DNA of 64,000 nucleotides from Lytechinus pictus (GCF_037042905.1 NC_087253.1:19247501-19311500); one strand, 5' to 3'. Shown: positions 32,527 to 43,745, counted from the first letter of the stretch. A program made the numbers and translations. The notes: generated by a model not told the origin, from the sequence alone.

Positions 32527-32760
32527 GTAGTGGCGTACAGATGGGGGACTTGCCCCCCCCCCCGAAAAAAAAATCATGACAAAAAAAAAGAGGAATGGGA
32601 AGAAAATGAAACAAAGAAGGGTGCAATATCATATTATTTTCTGAATATTATGTCAAAATATATCGCAAAATTTGAATTTTGTAATAAAAATGTCGAAATT
32701 TTGGCTTGCTCGCAACTTTTTCCCCTTTAAATTTTGCCCGATACGCCATATCTTGCCGGT
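32527..32760. repeat. Poly-G/C-edged dispersed repeat, copy
   Basis: Starts GTGGCGTACAGATGGGGG, then a C run (32554-32563) and the same A-rich and CGATACGCCATATCT blocks as 28800-28990. Confidence 0.5.
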
Positions 32761-33529
32761 CATTTTTTTGGCTGATTATACGCAACTGATATAAAGAAAG
32801 GGAACTAACGTTGATTGACAAACTCTACCAGAGGCTCTATATTCATAGGGTAAAATTTATCACATAAAATGAGAATTATCATGAAAATATAAAATACAAT
32901 GATTTTGTGTAGCGCAAAATTTTTGAGGGGAAATTTACCCCCTTTTAGCTCTAAGAGTATCCCAACTATGTAATTCAATTGGAGTTAATGGACTTTTTAA
33001 TGTTCTATTCATTGGCGTCACTATTCATTTGATTAAATGATTGCTGAGGTGGGGTGTATCATTATAGAAATAGGAATAAATGATTGGTGGTGTTTTCAGA
33101 TGAAACAGAATACGTGTGCTCATCTCGCTTCGATCCTAAATAATTTCAGAATGGTACGATTAGTGAAAGCAATCAGTCATCCTACGATGTATCAGTTACC
33201 GGTCTTCAGCCGTTTTTATCATCATTCAATCCTCTTAGATTATATTATTGATGGGTTTCTTGTGAACCGTGCCATACAAACCAGTGAACGGCCTCCGGTC
33301 AGTGTCTTATTTTGGATATCATATAACATGTCTCAAGCAGAATTGGTACTTGGGCACAGTCATGTTTTACAAGAATTTGTCACGTAAATCTATCAAATAA
33401 ATGAAATGCCTTATGTTATACCACCAAATAGTGCAGTCACTGTTTCTTTGAATCATTTGGTTGTGAATAAGTTTAATACAGTGTGTGATTAATTCGGAGA
33501 TCGCCAAGATGGTCATTTGAAAAAAAAAT
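32761..33529. other. Intergenic DNA with an unassigned 116-residue frame
   Basis: A frame at 33037-33387 (+) has mixed, non-low-complexity composition, but no motif I recognise and no splice-site or regulatory support. I do not call it a gene. No other feature seen. Confidence 0.3.
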
Positions 33530-34930
33530 GGATTGATCGATTTATATAAAGATTCTATTTCATTTCATATGTTCAACAATTAAATTACAATGCAAGGCGA
33601 AATATGATATGATAATATAAACATAATGAAATGATCAGTGGCGTAAAGTTTAGCATTTTGAATTTAATATTGCAATGGATTTGAACATACTATAAATCGA
33701 GTAGTATCTATTTATTTAAAAAAAAATACAGAAATGAAAAAAGGAACTCACTGGACAGCAACGCTTGTTTAAGTGAGTTTCCTGCAATGAATAACTGGGT
33801 AAGATATATTTTTCTTCAATGAAATTCAAATTGTCATAAAATGCCTACACACTATATCAAAATCTATACAATACATCATGTCCATGGTATATAAGAAAGC
33901 AAACTAAAGTTTGGAAAGGGCATACAGAAAGTCAGTTGGGCAAGACGGGACGGAAAATAATAATAAAAAAAACAATGATCAAGACAATGTACAAAAGAGG
34001 ACATGACACGAGGAACAGGGAAAAACACACAAAGGACAAACAAAACAAGAAGACCAGGGGATTGTTCCATCAACATTTTCGTCCGACAAGTTGTCAGATC
34101 TGACAACTTTCCTCGATTTTGATTGGCTGAGAAGCAATGTCACTATGGTAACTGTGGGATAAAACAGGACTTGTCGGATAAATCGTCCGACAAGTCCTTT
34201 CATGAAACGCTCCCCAGGGGATTGTTCCATCAACATTTTCGTCCGACAAGTTGTCAGGTCTGACAACTCTCCTTGATTGGGATTGGCTGAGGGGCACTGT
34301 TGCCATGGTAACTGTCAGATAAAACGTCTGACAAGTCCTTTCATGAAACGCTCCCAAGAACAAGCAACAAGAAAGGAAAAAGAAAAATGCACATTTAGGA
34401 ATAGAAGGAGATGGGGAAGAGAGGAGAAGAAAGAGAGAAGAGAAGGAATCTGCTTAGGTAGAGAGGTTGGAGAACTGCCGCGATTTATACTTATGGTTAA
34501 GAATTTTCTTTAATCCTTACTTAAACTAAAATGTGTCGGTTTATTTCACACTGTTTCCATTATAAAGGGAGTTCCAAAGTTTTGCACCTGTAAAATTAAT
34601 GTTTAATTTAGGGGGGTTTTAGCTCTTGTTGGGTGAAAGAGTCCGGCGAACCTTGTTGGATAAAGATGAATATTGAATTTTTTAGTGAACATGGAATATA
34701 AAATCACCGATCTTCAAAATTATGTTTATAGAAAACTCCATCAGTATATAAACGAAAAGTTCACTACAAATTAAGCATTACAAGTGGGAAAGTAAGATTT
34801 CACTGTTTTTATAATACCAGTGTTTCTCGAATTGATTTTATCAATGTGATATAAGTGCAAATTCCAGGATAGAATACTGTGTATAGTTACTCTGAGAAAT
34901 TTAGTACTGTCAACACTTTTTATATGAGTA
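33530..34930 (-). mobile_element. Decayed LINE 3' end (family of 58217-59956)
   Basis: Block by block this matches the 3' UTR and RT C-terminus of the LINE at 58217-59480: the AAAGGAACTCACTGGACAGCAA UTR, GGGAGTTCCAAAGTTTTG and AGCTCTTGTTGGGTGAAAGAGTCCGGCG. Many indels leave no long open frame. A tandem MITE pair is inserted at 34057-34355. Confidence 0.7.
34057..34355. mobile_element. Two tandem short MITEs
   Basis: Units at 34057-34215 and 34217-34355 start GGGGATTGTTCCATCAAC and end TTTCATGAAACGCTCCC, an inverted pair. Both contain GTCCGACAAGTTGTCAG and the inverted CTGACAAGTCC block. The second unit is 20 bases shorter. Head-to-tail pairs of one MITE are unusual. Confidence 0.7.

Positions 34931-34985
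<55 letters not shown>
34931..34985. repeat. (TA)n microsatellite
   Basis: Alternating TA for about 50 bases. Confidence 0.9.
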
Positions 34986-34987
<2 letters not shown>

Positions 34988-35329
34988 CATAATCTTAGAT
35001 TTAAGGAACACAATTCAATAGATAAAGTTACCTAAGATGACATTTGTATTAAAAAGTAAAATTGATGGTCTTGCCGAAAAAAGCAAAGCTTGTACAAAAG
35101 GGAAGCCCCTAGCTTAGTTTCATTACAAAATTACAACAAAGAAATATTGGGTCGTAATAATATCTAGAATTTTTGTTTAAAATTGAATACAAACATTTTT
35201 TGTGCACTTTCCAAAAATGTTACTGATGGATCGTGTGAGAAAATATTTTGTTTTATAATATTAGAGAGAGAGGGGGGGGGGGTGAGGGGAGAAAAGGGGA
35301 CGGGCAGAGAAGTGCAGTGTACCCTAAGT
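34986..35329. other. Intergenic DNA, G-rich at the right
   Basis: No gene seen; a (GA)n/G run lies at 35262-35283. Confidence 0.35.
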
Positions 35330-35352
35330 AGAAAATAGGCGGGCAGCAGGAG

Positions 35353-35374
35353 CTGAAGAAGGCCAGGGCCGAAA
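35353..35374 (+). ncRNA. Hammerhead-like core motif at the Penelope 5' end
   Basis: CTGAAGA (35353-35359), then GGCC-AG-GGCC able to pair as stem II, then GAAA (35371-35374). This is the CUGANGA...GAAA arrangement of a hammerhead ribozyme, and Penelope-like elements are known to carry minimal hammerheads in their terminal repeats. Stem III and the cleavage triplet are not convincing here, so activity is doubtful. Related motifs lie at 51507-51535 (-) and 52821-52849 (+). Confidence 0.45.
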
Positions 35375-35445
35375 GTTTTGCAACACAGTGTACGCTCTGC
35401 TTCATTCTTGACCATCATCTACTCTTCACCCCCACACATATATGC

Positions 35446-36195
35446 ACCATCCCTGAAGACCTACCACTTACCGAAGGCGAAAGAACACTTCTATCCAGGG
35501 GCTTAACGTTCATTCCTAGACAGAGGTCTGTCGATGATTTCCAAGTTCGACGAGACTTCGAGTGCTTTGCTCGTCGTCTACGATTGAAAGCTAATTTTGC
35601 CGAAGCAGACCAACAATTGAAACAAGACAGCAACACATCTCAGGACCATACAGGATCAACCCAACGTTTGAATCACGTCCTGGACTCCTTCAGACGGTGT
35701 GAATCCTAACCTTGACCACTTTATTTTAAAGTGTAGGTCGGATATAGAAGTCCTCCAGAATGCTTCTGCGCCTTCCCGACCTAACATCACTCATGAAGAA
35801 CAAGATGCACTCAAATCATTGCGAAACAATCATGACTACGTCATCAAGCCAGTAGACAAAGGAGGGCAGTGGTTGTATGGCGACGTGATTTGTACATTGC
35901 CGAGGCAGAACGTCAACTAAACAACGAGATGTTCTATGAGAAATTGGACATGGATCCAACGGATGAACATCAGAAGTGTGTGAAGTCCACGGTCACTGAG
36001 TTGATCAAGAACGGAGCCCTTCCTCCATCTGCCTCCAGTGTCTGCCAGAATAATCCACGTGGTTCATCTTTCTATCTTCTCCCCAAAATACACAAGGAGG
36101 GTAACCCTGGTAGACCCATTGTTTCGAACATCGGATGCCCAACTGAAATGATCAGCATATACTTGGCCGGGATTTTCTCTCCCCTTGTGGCTTAA
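35446..36195 (+). pseudogene. Penelope protein: N-terminal region and start of RT
   Basis: The N-terminal block RSVDDFQVRRDFECFARRLRLK (about 35525-35590) and the following DYVIKPVDKGG, DLYIAEAERQL, FYLLPKIHKEGNPGRPIVS and PTEMISIYLAG are the ordered hallmarks of Penelope-like reverse transcriptases. Frame changes occur at about 35695 and 35865 (one missing base after the KGG codons), so three frames are used. Coding stops at about 36195, where a LINE fragment begins. The protein would copy the element's RNA; this copy cannot. Confidence 0.8.
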
Positions 36196-36974
36196 TTGGA
36201 CACCTTGTACCTTGTAGTTTCAATCCCTGAAGTCCTCCACCAGGAAGGGTAACTCAGGGCTGACGAGAGTGGGAGTATTATTACTCTGTTTTGTTTTGTT
36301 GCAGGTTTTGCATGTTTAGTTTTGCTTTAAGTATGTCAGTGCTTTTGGAGGATACCATATCAGCTGTGAGGTTATTCCAGTGGGAGATTGCTTCAGGGAA
36401 GAAGGAATTAGCCAGTTGAGTAGTTGTGATGAACTTTGAAGTGACGTCATACAGTTCATCATGGGATCTTCTTAGTCTTGTTATTTTTCTTGTGGCATAT
36501 TTATTTAAGTCAAGTTGAGTTTCTCCATGGATGATCTTATATAAGTTGATGATTCGGTGATTTCGCCTCCTTTCTTCGAGAGACATCCAGCCAAGTGTTG
36601 TCATTATGTTAGTAACACTGGATCCCCGTGTGTAGTTTCCTGTGACGAACCGGGCGGCTCGTCTCTGAACCATTTCCAGCAATTTGGTGTTCTTGACTGT
36701 GCCTGGGTGCCATGCTATCGAAGCGTATTCTAGGTGGGGTCTAACAAGTGAATGGTATAAACGTTCCTTCACTGTTTTAGAGCAGTGATAGAAGTTCCTT
36801 CTGATGAAGTTTAACGCCCTCGTACCTTTGGCGGTTGCCTGTTGTGACTGCTTATCCCATTTTAGGCTGTTTTCTATATGTATTCCTAGGTATTGATGGC
36901 TATTTACTTCCTGAAGTTGTTGACCAAGGAGTAAGTAATTGGTATGTCCTGGTACTCGCTTTCTGGTATGTGAA
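36196..36974 (-). mobile_element. 5'-truncated CR1/L2-like LINE fragment
   Basis: The minus strand encodes the RT C-terminal half from about 36960 to 36284. QYLGIHIENSLKW is followed by ERLYHSLVRPHLEYASIAW, LLEMVQRRAARFVTGNY, LGWMSLEERRR and LANSFFPEAISHWNNL, the typical end of CR1/L2-type LINE proteins. It lacks the catalytic region. It lies back to back with the plus-strand LINE that starts near 36975. Both occupy the Penelope RT gene, so one probably inserted beside or into the other. Confidence 0.75.
36284..36960 (-). pseudogene. LINE RT C-terminal coding remnant
   Basis: The 163 residues from 36772 to 36284 are an open frame. Similar sequence extends in phase upstream to about 36960. 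There is no start codon and no catalytic motifs; this is a truncated remnant of the fragment described above. Confidence 0.65.
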
Positions 36975-39385
36975 GGATTCGTCGGATGCCCTCAAGATCT
37001 TTGTTAAACTCAATTAATAAGAAAAATAAGATGTATTACCAATATAAAAAACAAAGTCAGCATTTTTGTATAGGAAATATTCAGCATTTAGAAATACTTT
37101 AACTGCTACATTGCGTAATGCAAAAAAGCAATATTACTGTGCTCAATTCCAAGCGACTTTTAATAATATTAAGGATACCTGGAAAGTGATCAGAAATGTT
37201 TTTAAAGCGCCACTTAAGGTTTCAAAGAGAAAACAGGTAATCATAAATGATCAAGTTGTGGATGATAACAGTGTTATTGTAGAAGAGTTCAACAATTATT
37301 TTTGTAATATTGGTCCAAATTTGCAGGCGACTATTCCACCCTGTCAAAAAACCTGTGCTGACTTCTTGTCTGAGCCTACTTTGGAAAGTCTATTTTTTTT
37401 GCCTACAAATGAGGAAGAGTTGATTGATGTGGTTAGATCTCTCAAAAGTAAAAAGAACCCAGGCTGTGATAATATTAAAAATGAACTTATTAAACATGTC
37501 ATTGTAGGAATCTTGACACCTCTTACTCACATCTTTAATCTTTCAATGTCAAATGGCATTGTGCCTAGAAGCATGAAAATTGCAAAAGTTGTGCCAATTT
37601 TTTAAGAAAGGCAATCCTGAATTGTTGACCAATTATCGTCCAATTTCTTTGTTGACATCTTTTTCAAAAATCCTTGAAAAACTCATGTATGCAAGGGTCA
37701 TACAATTCTTTAAAAAGTCAAATATCTTTTCGAATTTTCAATTTGGGTTTCGCGAGAAGCATACAACTACACATGCCATTTTGCACTTTGTTGATAAGGT
37801 TGCCACTGCCATGGATAATTACTTGAGCACAATTGGTATATTATTCGATTTTTCCAAGGCTTTTGATACAGTTGATCATAAAATTTTGCTACATGAGTAA
37901 TCCCATTATGGAGTGAGAGGTGTTACCCTTGAGTGGTTTAGGAGTTATCTCACTGACAGGAGACAATTTGTATCATTGAATATAATTAATTCCAGCTTGC
38001 AAACTGTTACATGTGGTGTACCTCAGGGGTCTATTCTAGGACCTCTCTTATTCATACTGTATATAAATGATTTTCAAAATTCATCAAATAAATTATCCTT
38101 TATTTTCTTTGCTGATGATTCTAGTGTATTTTTTCACATAGGAATCCTCTAACCCTGATAGAAACAGTGAATTGTGAATTGAAGAATGTTATCTTGAGGG
38201 TTCAAGCCAATGAATTATCACTTAATTTTCAAAAGACAAATTATATGCTTTTTAGCAAATCCTTAAAAATGCTGCCTGGCAATGTAATGTTTAATAATGT
38301 CTGTCTTGAAAGAGTAACCTCAACTAAATTTCTTGGGTTATTCATTGATGAGAAATTGAACTGGAAACCTCAGGTAAATCATCTCTGCAAACTGTTGTAA
38401 AAAAATACCGGTGTTATATACAAGTTGAGATCAGTTTTCCCTAAAGAAATTTTATTTATATTATCTTCCTCATTAATTGTTCCTTACTTAAACTACGGTG
38501 TGCTTGCCTGGGGCAACTCACTTAAAACGCAATTGCAAAAATTATTCATTGTTCAGAAGAGAGCTATTAGAAGTAAATGTAATGTCAGTTATCGTGCCCA
38601 TACAAATGTTTTATTTCATGACAATCACTTATTGAAAGTGGAAGATATTTACTTTATGCAGCTAGGATCTCTTATGTATGATTTTGATTCAGGAAGTCTC
38701 CCTTCAGCCCTGGCACTGATATTTAAGAAAAATAGTCAAGTACACAATTACAATATTAGACGATCTTCCACTCTCCATATATCTCGTGCAAGAACAAAGT
38801 TCACTTTGGGCACTCTAGTTTGCACTGGACCCAGGTTTTGGAATGCACTTGACCCTGACATTATACATGCTGTCAGTTCTACAGTGTTTAAACGAAAATT
38901 GAAATCTTATTTACTGAGTAACTATGGAAGAGATTCGTAAAACCAATTTTTCGTGTGTTATTTATCAGTTAATGCTAAATTATCAATACTTAACATCCCC
39001 CCCTTTCCCGGGCCTGGCTGGTCTCTGTCCTCATGTCCCCTTTTTTGTCCCTTTTGTACATAAATGTGTCCCTCTCCTCTCCCCGCCTCTCTCTTTAGTT
39101 ATCATATTATATTATATTGCCATTTCTTTGTTGTTTATCCAATGTTCTTTGAATTCGTAAAGAGGAACCTTAATTTACAAGCATTGCTTCACTTAGGTCT
39201 CCTCGTCTTCCTTTAAAATTATTTCTTTTCTGTCTTAAGCTGTATAATGTATTTAAAAACAATGTTTTTCTGCATACTCTGTTTTATATATACCTGTATA
39301 TTATGTACTCTGCTCATTGTTTCATACACACTTATATGTTTGTCATGTATTCAAACTCAAAGTTGGAAGACAAATAAAATTAACT
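36975..39385 (+). mobile_element. LINE copy (family also at 58217 and 62035)
   Basis: A plus-strand, 5'-truncated LINE with RT and a 3' UTR ending in an AATAAAATTAACTT signal-like stretch (39374-39385), after which the Penelope frame resumes. The protein blocks are closely parallel to those at 62035-63960 (+) and 58842-59956 (-): CNIGPNL, NPGCDNIKNELIKHV, THIFNLSMSNGIVP and GVPQGSILGPLLF. The three are one family. Confidence 0.8.
37060..38940 (+). pseudogene. LINE reverse transcriptase, multiply broken
   Basis: Five frame segments cover one RT: 37066-37605, 37580-37900, 37913-38152, 38167-38400 and 38425-38940. Motifs in order: NYRPISLLTSFSKILEKL, FGFREKHTTTHAI, IGILFDFSKAFDTVDH (motif A), CGVPQGSILGPLLFILYINDF, the catalytic FFADDSSVFF, then SLNFQKTNYMLFS, FLGLFIDEKLNW, PYLNYGVLAWG, and a C-terminal CTGPRFWNALDP. 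A one-base extra T at about 37600, in-frame stops near 37900 and 38398, and a shift near 38140 make it inactive. Confidence 0.8.
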
Positions 39386-40331
39386 TATGAACTTTCAGGC
39401 TACGCAACTTCCCTCGCAGGGGCCACGATTTATCTTCACGATGGATGTCTCATCTCTCTACATTAATATTCCCATGAATGAAGGTCATCGAGCTATCAGG
39501 TACTTTCTACACAAGTTTCCATCACCGGACCGTCCAGACGATACTACTGTTCTTCGACTCACTGAGTTGGTACTTAGACTTGCTGCTTTTCAGTACAATG
39601 GAGAATTCTATCTGCAGAAGAAAGGAGTTGCCATGGGAATTAAAATTGGACCTTCCTACGCATGCCTCTTTGTCGGTTGTATCGAACAGGAGATCTTGAG
39701 GAGCTTCCGAGGCCCACAGCCTCTTCTTTTGAAGAGGTACATCGACGACTATGTAGGAGTCGCATTTTCCCCCTTGGAGTACCTGAATGAGCTGATTGCT
39801 CATTTCAACGATTTCCATCCGTGTCTCAAGTTCACTCACAAGATCTCTGAGGATTCACTCCCATTTCTAAACATTCAACTTTGGATAAATGGCCAGCAGA
39901 TTAAAACTAGTGTACACTACGAGTCTACAGATACTCACTGCTACCTAAATTATTTGTCTTCTCATCCACCCAGCTACAAGCAATCAATTTCCTTTCTCAC
40001 AACTCACCCGGCTCCGGCGTCTTTGCAGTGATGACCAGGACTTCAGACAACGATCCGAAGAAATGACAGGGTTCTTCCGACAAAGGGGTTATCCTGAGCA
40101 AGTCATCCAAAAAGCTTCTTGGAAAGCTTCCAGCCTAAGTCGCACGGCCACTTTGCAACCACGTCAGCAAGAGAACATGGACCGGGTACCATTGGTCCTA
40201 ACGTACCATCCGTCTACCGAGAGAATCGTCTCAACCATCATGAATAATACGGGCATTCTCAAGGAGGATGAGAATAACCGGGAGATATTCAAGAATCCTC
40301 CAGTGGTCGCGCATAAGAAAGGCAAGAGCCT
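39386..40331 (+). pseudogene. Penelope protein: RT catalytic half
   Basis: The frame resumes with FIFTMDVSSLYINIP (catalytic motif A Asp), GVAMGIKIGPSYACLFVG, and the catalytic KRYIDDYVG, then CLKFTHKISEDSLPFLNIQLW. A frameshift at about 39988 moves the reading to the 40063-40383 frame: FFRQRGYP, a Pro/Leu LTYHP block and VVAHKKGKSL. Native coding stops at about 40330, at the palindrome; the last residues of that open frame are palindrome sequence. The stretch that would join this to 36195 is absent or was lost on insertion. Confidence 0.8.
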
Positions 40332-42731
40332 TATGAGGCGCCGAATGTACCAATATTATTTAGAACAATTATTTGTTATATAATCATTATTTATTAAATA
40401 ATAACTATTATTTATATATAATTTACATTTTATTTGTAAATAACTACAATTATATAAAATATCATTTCTAATTATTTATATATAATTCCAAGTAATACTT
40501 CATTATTTGTAAATAATAATAGTTCGACATTCCATTATTTATAAATAATGATTATTTGTTTTTCATTATTTATAAATAATGATTATTTATTTTTCATTAT
40601 TTATAAATAATGATTATTTGTTTTTCATTATTTACAAATAATGATTATTTGTTTTTCATTATTTATAAATAATGATTATTTGTTTTTCATTATTTACAAA
40701 TAATGATTATTTGTTTTTCATTATTTATAAATAGTGATTATTTGTTTTTCATTATTTATAAATAATTTGTTGAGTTTTCCATTATTTATGAATAATGATT
40801 ATTTGTTAAATAATGAAAACGTCTACTTCATTATTTATAAATAATTTTTTCGAGTACACCATTATTCTCATTATTTATAAATAATCATTATTTAATGTTC
40901 GAGTTTTCCATTATTTATAAATAAAAATTATTTGTTAAATAATTTTTACAGTTTGCCATTATATACAAATAATCATTATTTATATACAAATAACCATTAT
41001 TTATTAAATAATGCCATTATTTATTAAATAATGCCATTATTTATTAAATAATGCCATTATTTATTAAATAATGCCATTATTTATTAAATAATGGAAAACT
41101 CGCTATAACATGCAAATGTGGGACCGCCCATGATATGAATATTCATGATGCGATTTCCTTTTTCGTGATTTTTCTTCACAAATTTGTGTCCATTTCCTCT
41201 TCATAATGACATTTCTTGAAGCAATTTTCTAGGGATATGGTCTGATTGTAATATTCTTCATTTTCTATATAACTTCGTCTTCGTAGAAATATCAAAAAGT
41301 GTAATTTAATACGATTTTTCCTACAGTTCACAATCCCCATAGGCGCGCGTGTATCGTAGGGACAACCGTATTGTCGTTGCGAGCATTTTGGGGCCAGGGT
41401 GAAATCGCCCCAAACGCCTCAAACAGACACTCCAAAATGTATTTGAAGTGCATTATTAGAACTGAAACTTATCTCTACACCAGGAAAAATTAACTTAACA
41501 AAAAAAGCAACAAGAAATATTTATAAAAAGTAGAAGGGCCTGTACAAGTACACTGATATTTCACTCTCTCAGTCTCAGCTCATATGCACTTGATCGACTT
41601 CCATCGAGGATTCGGGCTAAATTCCGCCCGCCACTTCCGGGGACCAACCAATGTAGTATTTCGATGAAGAGCACTCCGTCGATTCACCGGTTGTCCCTAC
41701 GATACACGCGCGCCTATGGGGATTGTGAACTGTAGGAAAAATCGTATTAAATTACACTTTTTGATATTTCTACGAAGACGAAGTTATATAGAAAATGAAG
41801 AATATTACAATCAGACCATATCCCTAGAAAATTGCTTCAAGAAATGTCATTATGAAGAGGAAATGGACACAAATTTGTGAAGAAAAATCACGAAAAAGGA
41901 AATCGCATCATGAATATTCATATCATGGGCGGTCCCACATTTGCATGTTATAGCGAGTTTTCCATTATTTAATAAATAATGGCATTATTTAATAAATAAT
42001 GGCATTATTTAATAAATAATGGCATTATTTAATAAATAATGGTTATTTGTATATAAATAATGATTATTTGTATATAATGGCAAACTGTAAAAATTATTTA
42101 ACAAATAATTTTTATTTATAAATAATGGAAAACTCGAACATTAAATAATGATTATTTATAAATAATGAGAATAATGGTGTACTCGAAAAAATTATTTATA
42201 AATAATGAAGTAGACGTTTTCATTATTTAACAAATAATCATTATTTATAAATAATGAAAAACAAATAATCATTATTTGTAAATAATGAAAAACAAATAAT
42301 CATATGATTATTTGTTTTTCATTATTTACAAATAATGATTATTTGTTTTTCATTATTTATTATTTATAAATAATGAAAAACAAATAATCATTATTTGTAA
42401 ATAATGAAAAACAAATAATCATTATTTATAAATAATGAAAAATAAATAATCATTATTTATAAATAATGAAAAACAAATAATCATTATTTATAAATAATGA
42501 AAAACAAATAATCATTATTTATAAATAATGGAATGTCGAACTATTATTATTTACAAATAATGAAGTATTACTTGGAATTATATATAAATAATTAGAAATG
42601 ATATTTTATATAATAGTAGTTATTTACAAATAAAATGTAAATTATATATAAATAATAGTTATTATTTAATAAATAATGATTATATAACAAATAATTGTTC
42701 TAAATAATATTGGTACATTCGGCGCCTCATA
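40330..42731. mobile_element. 2.4-kb palindromic fold-back element (TU-like)
   Basis: The left arm (about 40330-41371) and right arm (about 41688-42731) are near-perfect reverse complements of about 1.04 kb, around a unique centre of about 316 bases (41372-41687). Outer arm: GAGGCGCCGAATGTACC then about 700 bases of short repeats, a 31-base unit (ATTATTTATAAATAATG plus ATTATTTGTTTTTC) and a 20-base unit ATTATTTATTAAATAATGCC (about five copies, 40995-41090). Inner arm: non-repetitive (41091-41371). A 6-7 base duplication (GAGCCT, perhaps AGAGCCT) flanks it in the Penelope sequence. Arms built of tandem repeats recall the sea urchin TU fold-back elements. No protein is encoded. Confidence 0.85.
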
Positions 42732-43226
42732 GAGCCTCCGCAATCTGCTGGTACATTCCAAATTAACATCTACAACTCCTGAGGAGAATCACGGGACCGT
42801 GAGATGCGGAAGGAGCAGATGTAATACATGCAACTTCATACTGCAAGATACCACTATCAAGGGACCTAAGTCTACCTGGATTGTTCGGGATCATTTTACA
42901 TGCACTACCACCAACTTGATCTTTGTTACATAGTGTGCACCGCATGTGAAATGCTATATGTCGGTGAGACTAAACGGAGGATGGCCGATCGCACCAATGA
43001 ACATCTACGATCAATCCGACTTCACACCACAGGACTTCCAGTTGCTCATCAATCTTCCAGGACAGGACACTCAATCAGCAACTTCAAAATATGTGGCATC
43101 GTGAGATGTTCTGGTGCTACAGATGAGGAGAGGAAAATCCGGGAAGAACGTATGATCCACCGCCTGAGATGTCTCCAACCAAACGGAGTCAACGCAGCCT
43201 TTCGCTCCTCCCTTATGAACTCTTAG
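42732..43226 (+). pseudogene. Penelope protein: C-terminal GIY-YIG endonuclease
   Basis: Coding resumes directly after the palindrome with a basic linker and a Cys-rich RCGRSRCNTCNF block. The domain's TYC-TACEMLYVGETKRRMADRTNEHLRSI corresponds to the GIY-YIG core with the conserved Arg, followed by VAHQSSRTGH and a final EERMIHRLRCLQPNGVNAAF. It ends with a stop at 43224-43226. In Penelope-like elements this domain nicks target DNA. One frame change is needed near 42935. The sequence rejoins the upstream Penelope frame within a codon of the insertion point. Confidence 0.8.
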
Positions 43227-43745
43227 TTTCTTGTCAATTTTCTTTGCTTCTTTGTTTTCTGGTGTGTTGTTGTCATCTTTTCTTTCTAAATATCTTTCTC
43301 TCGCTCTCTCCCCTCCTCTTTTTCTCATTCGTTCTCTCTCCCTCTTTTCTCCCTCTTTCTCTTCCTTAGCTGGTATATTCTTACCTTTTCTTCTATTTTC
43401 TTTCTCCCACTCCGCCCCTATATTTGTCTCTCTTTTCTTGTATTCTTTTTTTTTCTTTCTATTTCTCACCCCCTTCTCTGTGTCTCCCACCTCTCTCTCT
43501 TCTATCTCTCTCCTTCTCTTCTCTATCTCCCTCTCCCCCTTCTCTCTCTATTTTATAAATTTCTGTTCTTTCTACTCTCTGTTCCTCTTATGTTTGCCTT
43601 TTCCCCAATGCTTCTCTTTCTCACTTGTTTCTGCTTTCCCGTTTTTCTTTTTTTTCTTTTTCTTTTCATTTCTTTCGTTTATTCTCTGATCCCTTCTTTA
43701 TTTCCTCGCCTCCTTCCCTCCTCTCTTTCCTTGTTACGTAAGAGC
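43227..43745. other. Pyrimidine-rich tract downstream of Penelope
   Basis: About 500 bases very rich in T and C on the plus strand; the Phe/Ser/Leu-rich frames here are artefacts. It may be part of the element's 3' UTR. Confidence 0.45.

Larger units (their letters stand above)
35330..43226 (+). mobile_element. Penelope-like retroelement, broken by three insertions
   Basis: An N-terminal region, reverse transcriptase and a C-terminal GIY-YIG endonuclease lie in order on the plus strand at 35446-36195, 39386-40331 and 42732-43226. The first gap holds two LINE fragments (36196-39385) and the second a palindromic fold-back element (40330-42731). RT plus GIY-YIG in one protein is diagnostic of Penelope-like elements. 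A hammerhead-like core sits just upstream (35353-35374), where the element's terminal repeat is expected. Several one-base frameshifts show it was already decaying. The 3' boundary beyond the stop is not determined. Confidence 0.85.

Noticed and set aside
33037..33387. 116-residue frame with mixed composition
   Set aside because: No motif recognised and no supporting signals; a frame of this length is expected by chance in this much DNA. A protein search or RNA-seq would settle it.
40370..42720. CRISPR-like array of short palindromic repeats
   Set aside because: The repeats are AT-rich, contiguous without unique spacers, and mirror each other in two arms of a fold-back element in eukaryotic DNA.
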